Source of the DNA: JAAZMA01 sp036720245
Lineage (GTDB): Bacteria > Bacillota > Clostridia > Tissierellales > Tepidimicrobiaceae
Direction of reading: 5' to 3'
DNA: 27,864 nucleotides
Assembly: GCA_036720245.1 (NCBI GenBank)
Contig: DAIMNI010000024.1
Span: 1 to 27,864 of the forward strand
Shown here: positions 1 through 8,194 of the stretch, piece after piece
Layout: each line of letters opens with the position of its first letter
Position numbering within the stretch: position 1 is the first letter of the stretch
Notes under the pieces: generated by a model
Told to the model about the DNA's origin: nothing
The model's input: the letters and a program-made list of their open reading frames with translations, nothing else
The model's database searches: none
Program-made: the position numbers and the translations under genes

Positions 1-2257
1 ATGGGTCAAGAGTATCTGCATACCAACCGGAATAGTAAATATCATATCCTTCCTGCAATTCATTAGCTCTAAGGGTCTTATCCTTAGGAGGAACCTTATA
101 CTGGCAGTTTATACCTATTGCCTCTAAATCCTCCTTTACTAATTTCAAAATAGGATTAGGTTCTTTTCCAGAAAGTATTATTAAAGGCCTATTTAAATTT
201 ATTTTCTCATCTTGAATTATTTTCCTTGCTTTTAAAGGATTATATTCATAGCCCTTTATATGATGATTTGGCACTAAATTAGCTGGTATTATAGATTTAG
301 CCTCCACTGCAAGGCCACCATAAATTTCATCTATTATTCTCTTCTTATTTATGGCATGGCTTATGGCTTGTCTAATCTTTTTTTGAGTATAGGGCGAGCT
401 AGTATTTTTCATTTTAAAGCCGATATAAAAACTTGCCACTAAATCTATATATTTAATATTTTTAGCCCATTTTTCAGCTTTAAGGATTTCATGTTCCCTT
501 TTATTTTGTATAATATAAAAATCATAATCGCCATGGATAAAATTATCTAAGGCATTTTCATCTTTAGCATTTACTTCTACTACATCGCAATAAGCTCTGC
601 CACCAAGATAATTGTCATAGGCTATTAATTTATATTTATTATCCTTATAAGTATCTATAATATATGGGCCACATCCTACAAAGTTTCCCTTTTTAACTTC
701 CTCCATATCCATTATAGCACAGCAGGCATGAGATAATAATAGTGGAAATCCACTAAATGGGGTTTCAAGTTTAATAGATATTCTATAATCATCCAATACT
801 GTAATTCCTCTAACTTCCCTTTCTAAGCCCTGGATAAATTCCTTTGCTCCATCTATATAGTCTATAAACCAAGTATTAGGTGAATTTAATTCGGGAGATA
901 ATAATCTTTCTAAAGAATATTTTACATCTAGGGCGGTAATCCTTTTACCATTGTGAAAAGTAGCATCCCGTTTTAAATTAAAAACCCAAGTAAGATTATC
1001 CTCCTCCACATACCAATTTTTAGCTATAGAAGGTAATACACCACCTGTATCACTAATAGTCAATAATCCCGCATGAAGATTATTTAAAAATCTCATACTT
1101 TCCATAATATTTACCATAGCAGGATCCAAACTTTGCACTGAAGAGGAGAGGGCTAATTTTAAGACAATATCCTCCTTTTTCCCATCTATTTGATTATGTT
1201 CTAGTATTTTCCCATTCATTTCATTTAAGAGTCCACTCAATTGATTTAATTCATTTATCGAAGCCTTTGTAAATTGAGTGTTCATCATGGCACTTTCTAC
1301 CATAGCTAAGGCTTTTTCTGAAGAATGTTCCATATCGTTAGCTGAAATCACAATAGATTCTAGACTGCTGGTTTGAACTGTTATGGCCTCTGTAATTTCA
1401 TTTATGATTTCTATCATATTTTTAATAGCCTTTTCAATTTTTTCAAATGCGGTATTGGATTCTTGCGCCACAGTATAACCTTCATGCACTTTAGTATTGC
1501 TATTTTCAATGGCATCTACAGTTGTATTTACATTATTCTGGATATTCTTGATAATATACGATATATGATCTACAGATTCAGCACTTCTATCAGCTAATTT
1601 TTTCACCTCATTAGCTACAACTGCAAAGCCCCTACCTGCATCCCCTGCTCTAGCTGCCTCTATACTGGCATTTAAGGACAATAAATTAGTTTGTTTAGCA
1701 ATATCTCTTATAATATTTAAAATATCTTCTACTTGAGAAACGTTTTCCCTTAAAATATTAATTTCACTTATTACATGAGACATAGATGCATTTATTTCTT
1801 CCATGGAGCTAATAGTATTATAGAGAGAACTTTTACCATCATTAACTACTTCTAAGGTTTCATTGGCAGTTCTATAAGAATCGCTAGAACTTGCATGTAG
1901 TTCTTCAGCCATAGCTGAATAATAGGATATTTCGTTCACTACAGAATAGATATATTCCATTTGTTCCTCCACCCTATTGGCTATGGACTCTATGGTATTA
2001 ATTAAATTTTCTACTTGATTACTAGAATCGTCTATTTTAATGTCTAAATTATGTAATAGTTTTTCTTCATTTTGTCTAATTTGTGTAGTATAGGATTGCG
2101 GCTTGTCCATAGGTTCTTCGAGCTTATTTTCTTGAGGATTAGATTCTTTCTTAAATATATTAAGCATTTTATTTAATCCCATCTCCTTTATGATCATATT
2201 AACTATAGTATAGATTAAAAATCTTAGAAATTCAATAGCCTTGGTAAGTCTTTCCAA
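1..2257 (-). CDS. MCP signalling domain fused to family 5 (oligopeptide-type) solute-binding domain, C-terminus cut by window edge
   Basis: Reading the minus strand gives about 752 residues with no stop before the window edge. Residues about 180-220 carry the chemoreceptor hairpin tip (IAKQTNLLSLNASIEAARAG, then GRGFAVVANEVKKLA), which binds CheA and CheW. After a coiled coil, residues about 356 onward match the SBP_bac_5/OppA family (SLDPAMVNIMESMRFL, then LTWVFNLKRDATFHNGK). I see no signal peptide and no clear membrane pair, only a short N-terminal hydrophobic stretch (FLRFLIYTIVNMII), so the protein is probably cytoplasmic or membrane-attached. The start is uncertain. TTG at 2257 is the first possible start after an in-frame stop at 2261-2263 and the extra residues look coding, but ATGs at 2197, 2182 and 2167 are in frame and none has a well-spaced ribosome site. 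Likely role: chemotaxis or taxis-like signalling in response to a peptide or similar ligand. The fusion is clear; the ligand is unknown. Confidence 0.85.
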   Translation of the reverse strand, partial: MERLTKAIEFLRFLIYTIVNMIIKEMGLNKMLNIFKKESNPQENKLEEPMDKPQSYTTQIRQNEEKLLHNLDIKIDDSSNQVENLINTIESIANRVEEQMEYIYSVVNEISYYSAMAEELHASSSDSYRTANETLEVVNDGKSSLYNTISSMEEINASMSHVISEINILRENVSQVEDILNIIRDIAKQTNLLSLNASIEAARAGDAGRGFAVVANEVKKLADRSAESVDHISYIIKNIQNNVNTTVDAIENSNTKVHEGYTVAQESNTAFEKIEKAIKNMIEIINEITEAITVQTSSLESIVISANDMEHSSEKALAMVESAMMNTQFTKASINELNQLSGLLNEMNGKILEHNQIDGKKEDIVLKLALSSSVQSLDPAMVNIMESMRFLNNLHAGLLTISDTGGVLPSIAKNWYVEEDNLTWVFNLKRDATFHNGKRITALDVKYSLERLLSPELNSPNTWFIDYIDGAKEFIQGLEREVRGITVLDDYRISIKLETPFSGFPLLLSHACCAIMDMEEVKKGNFVGCGPYIIDTYKDNKYKLIAYDNYLGGRAYCDVVEVNAKDENALDNFIHGDYDFYIIQNKREHEILKAEKWAKNIKYIDLVASFYIGFKMKNTSSPYTQKKIRQAISHAINKKRIIDEIYGGLAVEAKSIIPANLVPNHHIKGYEYNPLKARKIIQDEKINLNRPLIILSGKEPNPILKLVKEDLEAIGINCQYKVPPKDKTLRANELQEGYDIYYSGWYADTLDP

Positions 2258-2285
2258 ATTTTAAAGGTGAATTTCCATGTCTTTT

Positions 2286-2313
2286 GTATAAAAAAGTTAT
2301 CATAGGAAATAAT
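2286..2313 (+). promoter_or_regulatory. Sigma-F-like promoter of spoIIR
   Basis: GTATA at 2286-2290 is followed after 14 bases by GGAAATAAT at 2305-2313. This is close to the Bacillus forespore sigma-F pattern (GYATA, about 15 bases, GGNNANANT). It lies 40 bases before the spoIIR start, and spoIIR is a known sigma-F gene in B. subtilis. The match is by eye and the spacing is one base short. Confidence 0.55.
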
Positions 2314-2352
2314 TAATATTAATAGAAAAAAATAATAGTTGGAGGTAATAAA

Positions 2353-3000
2353 ATGAAATATAAAAGATTAGTATTGGCCTTGTCCTTATTTATAATTACT
2401 TTTGTTTACTTAGTACATCCCTATATGGAAAGCAAAAATACCAATAGCTTTAAGGAAAATATAATTAGATTTCATATTAAGGCCAATAGTGATAGGGAAG
2501 AGGATCAAGTACTTAAAATTAAAATCCGAGATAAGGTTTTAGAAGAAATGGGAGAGAAATTCAAATATAGTAAATCCACTGAGGAAACTAGAAATATTAT
2601 AGAAGAAAATTTAGGAGAAATTAAAAGCATAGCAGAAAATATTATTTTAGAAGAGGGAAAAGATTATACAGTAGATATTTCCCTGGGAAATAAAGATTTC
2701 CCAACAAGAAAATATGGAAATATTACTTTCCCAGCAGGAGAATATGAAAGCCTAATTGTAAGCATAGGAGAGGGTAAAGGGAAAAATTGGTGGTGTGTAA
2801 TGTTTCCACCACTATGCTTTGTAGACATAAACCACAGCAATACCACCACAGTAGAAAAAGATTTACAGGAAATCCTCACAGAAGAAGAAATAGAAATCCT
2901 CCTTTCTGATAAAAAACCAAATATAGTGCTAAAATCTAAAATAGCAGAAATAGTGGAGAAGACGAAAACTTATTTTGCTCAATTTCTTGCCAAAGATTAG
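2353..3000 (+). CDS. spoIIR: Stage II sporulation protein R (SpoIIR)
   Basis: This 215-residue protein starts at ATG 2353 behind a GGAGG ribosome site at 2341-2345. It has one N-terminal membrane or signal segment (residues about 6-22) and then the characteristic SpoIIR body, including IIRFHIKANSDREEDQ, FPAGEYESLIVSIGEG and NWWCVMFPPLCFVD. In the known pathway SpoIIR is made in the forespore under sigma-F, is exported to the intermembrane space, and triggers SpoIIGA to process pro-sigma-E in the mother cell. The length fits the family and the gene looks intact. A sigma-F-like promoter lies just upstream. The gene is convergent with the RocB-like gene, and only a small palindromic hairpin lies between the two stops. 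Confidence 0.95.
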   Translation: MKYKRLVLALSLFIITFVYLVHPYMESKNTNSFKENIIRFHIKANSDREEDQVLKIKIRDKVLEEMGEKFKYSKSTEETRNIIEENLGEIKSIAENIILEEGKDYTVDISLGNKDFPTRKYGNITFPAGEYESLIVSIGEGKGKNWWCVMFPPLCFVDINHSNTTTVEKDLQEILTEEEIEILLSDKKPNIVLKSKIAEIVEKTKTYFAQFLAKD

Positions 3001-3010
3001 GGAGGCTAAT

Positions 3011-3037
3011 AGCACAGGGGGACAGTCCCTCTGTGCT
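3011..3037. repeat. Short palindromic hairpin between convergent stops (possible two-way terminator)
   Basis: Arms AGCACAG (3011-3017) and CTGTGCT (3031-3037) enclose GGGAC-A-GTCCC, so nearly the whole 27 bases fold on themselves. It occupies almost all of the 41-bp gap between spoIIR and the convergent RocB-like gene. The GGGGAC/GTCCC core relates it to the hairpin families elsewhere in the window. There is no U-tract, so terminator function is inferred from position. Confidence 0.75.
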
Positions 3038-3041
3038 ATCA

Positions 3042-4688
3042 TTATTTCAATAAATTGACAATGGTTTCATATACAAGTTTTGGTGCTACATTAAAGGAAT
3101 AATCTTTTTCTAATCTTTCGGTAAATTTGTGAGCATCTTTTCCGAAGGGCCCAATATTTACTACGGGTAGATTTAATTCTTGCATCTCTTCAATAGGTAG
3201 AATATACTTGCTACCAAATCCAGGCATATTGTTTTTCAATGAATCTATAGCACCCTCTTCCCTAGGAGCTGCTCCATAGCTTAAATCAGAAATATAGGGA
3301 TAGAACTTTTTAATCTTAACTTCATAATTAGATTCAGTGTTTTCTACTACATGATTTACCGCATCTAATAGTTTTTTCTCTAGTGGGCTACTGCCCTCTA
3401 CATAAATATGTGGATAATAAGGTGGAGAATAATACACTACCACTACCGGATCTTTATCAGACCACAATTTGTGAATTTTCTCTACTGTTTTTAATGCGAA
3501 TTCTCTTTCATCTACTTCTGGATTGCCTAATAATTTATTATTTAAATCTTTGATTAATATTTCTAACTCTTCAGGCTTTTCTTTTTCAACTAAGCTATAT
3601 AATTCTTCATAGGAAATAACTCGAGATTTCCAAGGAAGTTTTGCATATGGGAAATTGTTGAATTCACAGTATTTCTTATATTCTTCATTTAAACTATCCA
3701 CCACTTTTTGAAATGCTAAAGTAGCACCATCTATAAGCCTATCCATCATTTGGTCTGGTGTACTACTATGAGTACCAAAATTGAAATATAAATAACTAGA
3801 TCTAGCTGTTTGAACTGAGTATTCAGGCTTTAAATCTTGTTGCCTCAATGATATAGGTGGAACAGTAAACTTACCCTCTGCTTCATCACAATACTTAGTG
3901 TTAAAATCCATTTCCTCAACTATGGCAGAAGATATATGATTAGGGTCTATTCCCCTAAAAGGGTCTCCACCATGGGCTTCTGAACCTACAATATAGAAAG
4001 AAGGCATTAATTTACCTACAGTTCCTAAATAGACATATCTAGTATTATCTCCCTCAAATCTAGGAGCGCTATAATCTGTATCTATTAATGCTAGATAATC
4101 AAAGCCTTCATTTTCTTTTAATCTAATTAGCTCAGATACTACAGAAAGCATACCGGCAGAATTACCTTCTTCATCACATACAGCAGCAAAGACTAAATTT
4201 CCTTCAAAATTTTCCACATTATTGGATATATCTTCAATTATAGTCATTAAAGTAGCTACTCCACATTTCATATCGAAAATGCCCCTACCAAATAAATATT
4301 CACCAGATTCTAAATCCTTGAGTGCATCTTCAGGCAAGGTAATATCCTTTAATTTCTCTATCAATTCCAGTGGATTAGTAGCATATTCCTTTAAATTGCC
4401 ATAATCAGAAATACCCACAGTATCTGTATGGCCAATTAATACTAAAGTCTTATTACTAAGGCCTTTTTTTCCCTTTATCATAGCTAATACAGATTTTCTT
4501 TTCAAAGGATCTTTTATTGCACCTACATATTTTACCATTCCGGGATTTTGTTTAAAGTATTCCATTTCCATAAATTTTTCATATACTTTTTTTGAAATAT
4601 TATTTTCTCCTTTGGTTCCTACAACACTACGGGTTTCTGCTAATTCTAGTGTGAGTCTTTCAATTTTTTTGTTTAAATTTTTATTCAT
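3042..4688 (-). CDS. rocB: RocB-like M20 family metallopeptidase
   Basis: The 548-residue product starts at ATG 4688 behind a good AGGAGG site. Metallopeptidase M20 motifs are present in order: GHTDTVG at 86-92 (metal ligand H87, D89), GRGIFDMKCG at 134-143 (bridging Asp139), DEEGNSAG at 172-179 (general base and metal Glu), SEAHGGDPF in the middle, and a late His near residue 520 in DAHKFTERLEKDY. Length and layout match RocB of B. subtilis (about 566 residues), which belongs to the arginine/ornithine utilisation gene group but whose exact substrate is not settled. It is probably a cytoplasmic zinc peptidase or amidohydrolase in amino-acid catabolism, which fits an amino-acid-fermenting host. 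A housekeeping promoter lies upstream. The family is certain; the substrate and RocB orthology are less so. Confidence 0.85.
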   Translation of the reverse strand: MNKNLNKKIERLTLELAETRSVVGTKGENNISKKVYEKFMEMEYFKQNPGMVKYVGAIKDPLKRKSVLAMIKGKKGLSNKTLVLIGHTDTVGISDYGNLKEYATNPLELIEKLKDITLPEDALKDLESGEYLFGRGIFDMKCGVATLMTIIEDISNNVENFEGNLVFAAVCDEEGNSAGMLSVVSELIRLKENEGFDYLALIDTDYSAPRFEGDNTRYVYLGTVGKLMPSFYIVGSEAHGGDPFRGIDPNHISSAIVEEMDFNTKYCDEAEGKFTVPPISLRQQDLKPEYSVQTARSSYLYFNFGTHSSTPDQMMDRLIDGATLAFQKVVDSLNEEYKKYCEFNNFPYAKLPWKSRVISYEELYSLVEKEKPEELEILIKDLNNKLLGNPEVDEREFALKTVEKIHKLWSDKDPVVVVYYSPPYYPHIYVEGSSPLEKKLLDAVNHVVENTESNYEVKIKKFYPYISDLSYGAAPREEGAIDSLKNNMPGFGSKYILPIEEMQELNLPVVNIGPFGKDAHKFTERLEKDYSFNVAPKLVYETIVNLLK

Positions 4689-4737
4689 TTTTGAACCTCC
4701 TAGGACGATAATAAATTTATATTATTAATAACTGTAT

Positions 4738-4765
4738 ATTATCAAATAAAATTACTATAAGTCAA
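4738..4765 (-). promoter_or_regulatory. Sigma-A-like promoter for the RocB-like gene
   Basis: On the minus strand TTGACT (4765-4760) and GATAAT (4743-4738) are separated by 16 bases, placing the start of transcription near 4731, about 43 bases before the ATG at 4688. Both boxes match the consensus at five of six positions. Confidence 0.65.
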
Positions 4766-4789
4766 AAATAATAAATTAAAAATTTTTTC

Positions 4790-4830
4790 AAAGCTATTGT
4801 TGGTAAATTCAACCAACAATAGCTTTTTTT
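4790..4830 (+). terminator. Strong intrinsic terminator-like hairpin upstream of sleB
   Basis: A perfect 15-bp stem (4790-4804 with 4812-4826) and a 7-base loop run directly into a T-tract ending at 4830. It is oriented to stop plus-strand transcription, yet the gene to its left is on the minus strand. It may therefore be a leader attenuator of sleB-ypeB, the end of an unseen short transcript, or an insulator. Confidence 0.8.
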
Positions 4831-4900
4831 ATTTCTTTGCATAATATTTGTATTATTACAAAAAATATAGAAACTAACAAATATGAGAGGAGGCAAATTT

Positions 4901-5617
4901 TTGAAAAAATTCACCATCATCACTATGATATTTGTTTTAGCTTTTCTATCTATATTTTTGTTTTATGAACCAAAAAGCAAATTTGGAGAAACTACAAATA
5001 GATACAATATGTTTGCACCACAAATACTGTATTGGGGCACCCAAGGTCAGGATGTTAAAAATGTACAATGGCAATTAGTAAAATGGAAATATTTAATTGG
5101 AGCAGTAGACGGAGTATATGGCGCAGAAACCTATAGGGCAGTAAGGAGGTTTCAAGCCAAACATGGCCTAAGAGTAGATGGAATTGTAGGACCAGAAACA
5201 GCAGCGGCTTTGGGGGTTAATCTAAAAGGCACCCAGGCACCAGCAGCAGCCCAAGGTATTAGTAGAAAGGGAGATGAATATTTATTGGCCCGTGCTATCC
5301 ATGGGGAGGCAAGAGGAGAGCCCTATATTGGAAAAGTAGCCGTAGGGGCAGTTATTCTAAATAGAACTAGAAGTCCAAAATTCCCCAACACTGTAGCAGG
5401 AGTAATATACCAACCTTTAGCCTTTACTGCAGTAGCTGATGGACAGATCAATCTAAATCCAGGGAAAGATTCTATTAAAGCAGCTAGGGATGCTCTAAAT
5501 GGTTGGGATCCTACTTATGGCAGTTTATATTATTGGAATCCAGCTACAGCTACTAGTCCATGGATTTGGTCTAGAAGAGTTACATTAAAAATAGGAAAAC
5601 ACTGGTTTGGATTATAG
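4901..5617 (+). CDS. sleB: Spore cortex-lytic enzyme SleB
   Basis: The preferred start is TTG at 4901, because AGGAGG at 4888-4893 lies 7 bases before it; an in-frame ATG at 4883 would overlap that site. The 238-residue product has an N-terminal membrane or signal segment (about 3-22), a PG_binding_1 domain (about 45-105, GVYGAETYRAVRRFQAKHG), an Ala/Pro-rich linker, and a SleB hydrolase_2 domain (about 125-238). The catalytic glutamate is expected in AIHGEARGE (about residue 136). SleB is made in the forespore, stored in the spore, and at germination cleaves muramic-delta-lactam cortex peptidoglycan. Its partner ypeB follows after 11 bases with its ribosome site over the sleB stop, so the two are co-transcribed. 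GCATA at 4839-4843 could be part of a forespore sigma-G promoter, but no convincing -10 follows. Confidence 0.93.
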   Translation: MKKFTIITMIFVLAFLSIFLFYEPKSKFGETTNRYNMFAPQILYWGTQGQDVKNVQWQLVKWKYLIGAVDGVYGAETYRAVRRFQAKHGLRVDGIVGPETAAALGVNLKGTQAPAAAQGISRKGDEYLLARAIHGEARGEPYIGKVAVGAVILNRTRSPKFPNTVAGVIYQPLAFTAVADGQINLNPGKDSIKAARDALNGWDPTYGSLYYWNPATATSPWIWSRRVTLKIGKHWFGL

Positions 5618-5628
5618 GAGGTGAAAAT

Positions 5629-7029
5629 GTGGAAAATAAGAAATCTTGGATAGCCCCTACCATATTAGGTATAGCACTGGTCTTGGCCTTAGTTTGGGGC
5701 TATAATGAATATACTACAAAAAATGAATTAGGAGTAGCGCTAGAAAATAATTATCAAAGGCTGTTTTTCGATGTTAAAAAACATGTGGAAAATGTTCAGG
5801 TAAATTTATCTAAGGCAATGGTTTCGGAATCTCGGGATCAAAATGTATTATTGCTCTCCCAAATAATGAATGAGGCCTATTTTGCTCAAGATAAATTGGG
5901 ACAAATGCCCATAAGTCATGCAGATACTGCTAAAACAGAAAAGTTTTTAAATCAGGCTGCAGATTATAGTTATCATCTAATCCAAACTCATTTAAAAGGG
6001 CAGCCCTTAACAAAGGAACAGAAATCCGAATTGGAAAATCTACAAAAAAACTCTGCTAGTTTTAATAATGAATTAGCCAAACTTCAATCCCATTACAAAA
6101 TTTTTGTCTGCTAACTTCAATCCCAATTAGCAGACAAAAATTTTGTAATGGGCACTTTAACTCAAAGACAAAATAAGAAGGTAAAAGAAGGAAATGAGAA
6201 AGTATTTCAAACTAGTATTGCAAGTATAGAAAAGAATATGGCAAAAACTCCAGAATTAATTTACGATGGGCCATTTTCGGATCAGATGATAAACAAAAAG
6301 CCAGTAGGATTACCTGGAAACGATGTATCTAAAAAAGAAGCAGAAAATATTGCCATGGATTTTGTAGGTAAAGATAGAGTTCAAGAAATCACTGCCTTTG
6401 AAGAGGGAGAGAATGCATCTGATATGAGAATTCCCTCCTATACCTTTAATATTAGACCTAAAAATACTTCCAAAGAATTAGCCATATATATGGGGGTGTC
6501 TAAAAAAGGTGGCAAGGTGCTTTGGATGGCAAATTCTAGACCTGTACCTAAGGGCAAACTAAGTACTAAAGAGGCACAGGATAAGGCCTTAAAATATTTA
6601 AAGGAAAAAGGCTTTGATAATATGGAAACAAATTATTATTTAAAAAACGATGGTACCATATTATTTAATTTTGTATATAAGGAAAATAATGTAATAGTAT
6701 ATCCAGACCTAGTCAAAGTAAAAGTAGCATTAGACAATGGAGAGGTAGTAGGCTTTGATGCTTCAGGCTACTATTTAAACCATCAAGCTAGAAATATAGA
6801 AACCCCACAGATAACAGAAACAGAAGCTAGAGATAAAGTAAAAACAGAGTTTAATATAAATTCCACTAGACTTGCATTAATACCTATTGGAAAAGAAGAA
6901 AAACTATGTTATGAATTTAAAGGAAAGCACAACAATGCAGACTTTATAGTCTATATAAATGCACTAGACGGGACAGAAGAACAAATACTACAAATAATCA
7001 AAGACGAAAATGGCACACTAACATTTTAG
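5629..7029 (+). pseudogene. ypeB: Germination protein YpeB, split by a 33-bp insertion carrying an in-frame stop
   Basis: A GTG start at 5629 follows GGAGGTG. The first part (161 residues) has an N-terminal membrane segment and the helical YpeB N-domain. A TAA at 6112-6114 ends it, and the second part (from ATG 6148, 293 residues, PepSY-like repeats) continues in the same frame. Removing 33 bases, the interval between two copies of CTTCAATCCC (6082-6091 and 6115-6124), restores an unbroken reading frame of about 455 residues with the junction KLQSQLADKNFVMGTL. This equals the usual YpeB length (about 450). YpeB is needed to place and stabilise SleB in the spore. If the insertion is real, only two fragments could be made and germination should suffer; it may instead be an assembly artefact. 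Confidence 0.9.
6082..6152. repeat. Perfect 26-bp inverted repeat with flanking 10-bp direct repeats inside ypeB
   Basis: 6089-6114 is the exact reverse complement of 6127-6152, with a 12-base loop at 6115-6126. CTTCAATCCC occurs at 6082-6091 and again at 6115-6124. The right arm is native ypeB coding sequence; the left arm is an inverted copy of it followed by a repeat of the upstream ten bases. The left arm introduces the TAA that splits ypeB. Confidence 0.97.
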
Positions 7030-7066
7030 GTGGCAAGGGGACGTTTTGTTTGCCACCTTTTCTTTT
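7029..7066 (+). terminator. Intrinsic terminator of the sleB-ypeB operon
   Basis: GGTGGCAA (7029-7036) pairs with TTGCCACC (7050-7057), enclosing GGGGACGTTTTG, and is followed by a T-rich tract. It starts at the last base of the ypeB stop codon. The GGGGACG loop resembles the core of the dispersed hairpin family, so this may be a member that works as a terminator. Confidence 0.75.
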
Positions 7067-7086
7067 GCACTTAAAAAAATAGTTGT

Positions 7087-7128
7087 AAATTCCCCCAAAT
7101 ATTATAAAATATAATAAAGGGGGAATTT
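7087..7128 (+). promoter_or_regulatory. Hairpin covering the murI ribosome binding site
   Basis: AAATTCCCCC (7087-7096) is perfectly complementary to GGGGGAATTT (7119-7128), separated by 22 AT-rich bases. The GGGGG is the only Shine-Dalgarno candidate for murI (ATG 7132), and the stem is followed by further T residues, so it could hide the ribosome site or act as a weak terminator. The AT-rich loop contains TATAAT-like boxes that could instead be the murI promoter. Confidence 0.5.
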
Positions 7129-7131
7129 TTT

Positions 7132-7938
7132 ATGGACAATAGATCAATAGGAGTATTTGATTCAGGCATTGGAGGCCTAACTGTACTAAAGGAAATAATA
7201 GAACAATTACCAGGAGAAGATATAGTGTATTTTGGAGACACTGCACGAATTCCCTACGGAACTAGATCTAAAGAAACTGTAATCAAATATTTTTTTCAAT
7301 CCGTAAGATTTTTAATGTCTAAGGATATAAAATTAATAGTGGTAGCTTGTAATACTGCATCAGCTTTAGCCATGGAAGAAGCACAAAAGGTATTTGACAT
7401 ACCAATAATAGGAGTAATAGAACCTGGCTCTAGGGCTGCAGCAGCTATGACTAAAAACTCTACCATTGGAGTAATAGGTACAGAAGGAACTATAAACTCT
7501 GGAACATATCAGAGGAAAATAAGAAAAATGCTACCATCAGCAGAAATTATAGGCATAGCCTGCCCACTATTTGTACCTATAGTTGAAGAAGGCTGGGAAA
7601 ACTCCGATGTAGCCTATATAACTGCACAAAAATATTTATTAGAATTAAAGGAGCACAATATAGATTCTCTAGTATTAGGCTGTACTCATTATCCAGCCCT
7701 TAGATATACTCTAAATAAAGTTTTTGAAAATAAAATCACTTTGGTAAATCCAGCCTATGAAACTGCCAAGGCCACTAAAATACTATTAAAAGAACAAAAT
7801 CTCTTATCAGATAAATTAGAAGGAGGCAAAGCCAATTTCTTCGTATCAGATGATCCAGAAAAATTCAAAAGAATAGGTGGCAATATACTTAGGAAAGAAA
7901 TAGCATCAGTACAGAAAGTTAATATAGAAAACCTTTAA
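7132..7938 (+). CDS. murI: Glutamate racemase
   Basis: This 268-residue protein opens with the racemase signature IGVFDSGIGGLTVLK (catalytic acid/base partner Asp10). It contains both catalytic cysteines in their usual motifs: VVACNTASA (Cys73) and LGCTHYPAL (Cys184). It interconverts L- and D-glutamate in the cytoplasm without a cofactor, supplying D-glutamate for peptidoglycan. The length is normal and nothing is missing. The start at 7132 is supported by GGGGG 8 bases upstream, which lies in the 3' arm of a perfect stem. It stands alone between the germination operon and the regulator gene; repeats follow its stop, so it is probably transcribed as a single gene. Confidence 0.96.
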   Translation: MDNRSIGVFDSGIGGLTVLKEIIEQLPGEDIVYFGDTARIPYGTRSKETVIKYFFQSVRFLMSKDIKLIVVACNTASALAMEEAQKVFDIPIIGVIEPGSRAAAAMTKNSTIGVIGTEGTINSGTYQRKIRKMLPSAEIIGIACPLFVPIVEEGWENSDVAYITAQKYLLELKEHNIDSLVLGCTHYPALRYTLNKVFENKITLVNPAYETAKATKILLKEQNLLSDKLEGGKANFFVSDDPEKFKRIGGNILRKEIASVQKVNIENL

Positions 7939-8194
7939 GGCTTAAGGCATTAGGCCTTAGGCCAATTATGAATTATGAATTTTAAATTGTGAATTAGGGT
8001 GGAGGGCAAAATTGTGGTGGGCGACCTTTGGTCGCCTAAAAGACTATAGGGATTCGACCCGGATAATTTAAAATTTACAATTAAAAATTTAAAATTTGCG
8101 ATAGATATAAGCATCAGTCATGCACTATCACTACATAAATCTGCCTAATTTTAGGCATTTACTGCCGAAATTTAAGCATAAGGGGGGTGTTTTC
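7939..8194. repeat. Intergenic repeat cluster: GGCC palindromes, AATT arrays, GGCGACC hairpin
   Basis: No gene is seen here. Right after the murI stop come AGGCCTTAGGCC palindromes, then an AT array of AATTATGAATT-type units to about 7995, a hairpin GGCGACC-TTT-GGTCGCC at 8020-8036, GGG-ATTCGA-CCC, and a second AT array (about 8065-8099). The two AT arrays are roughly inverse to each other, so 7960-8100 may be one small non-autonomous mobile element. TGCCTA-ATTT-TAGGCA at 8142-8157 is a further small hairpin in the leader of the next gene. Confidence 0.7.

Noticed and set aside
1373..1597. Small plus-strand open frame inside the chemoreceptor gene
   Set aside because: It is antisense to a conserved MCP domain and has no family resemblance.
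8120..8194. Upstream start for the sigma-54 activator
   Set aside because: Translation would cross small palindromes and give a non-family N-terminus, while the ATG at 8195 has a strong ribosome site.
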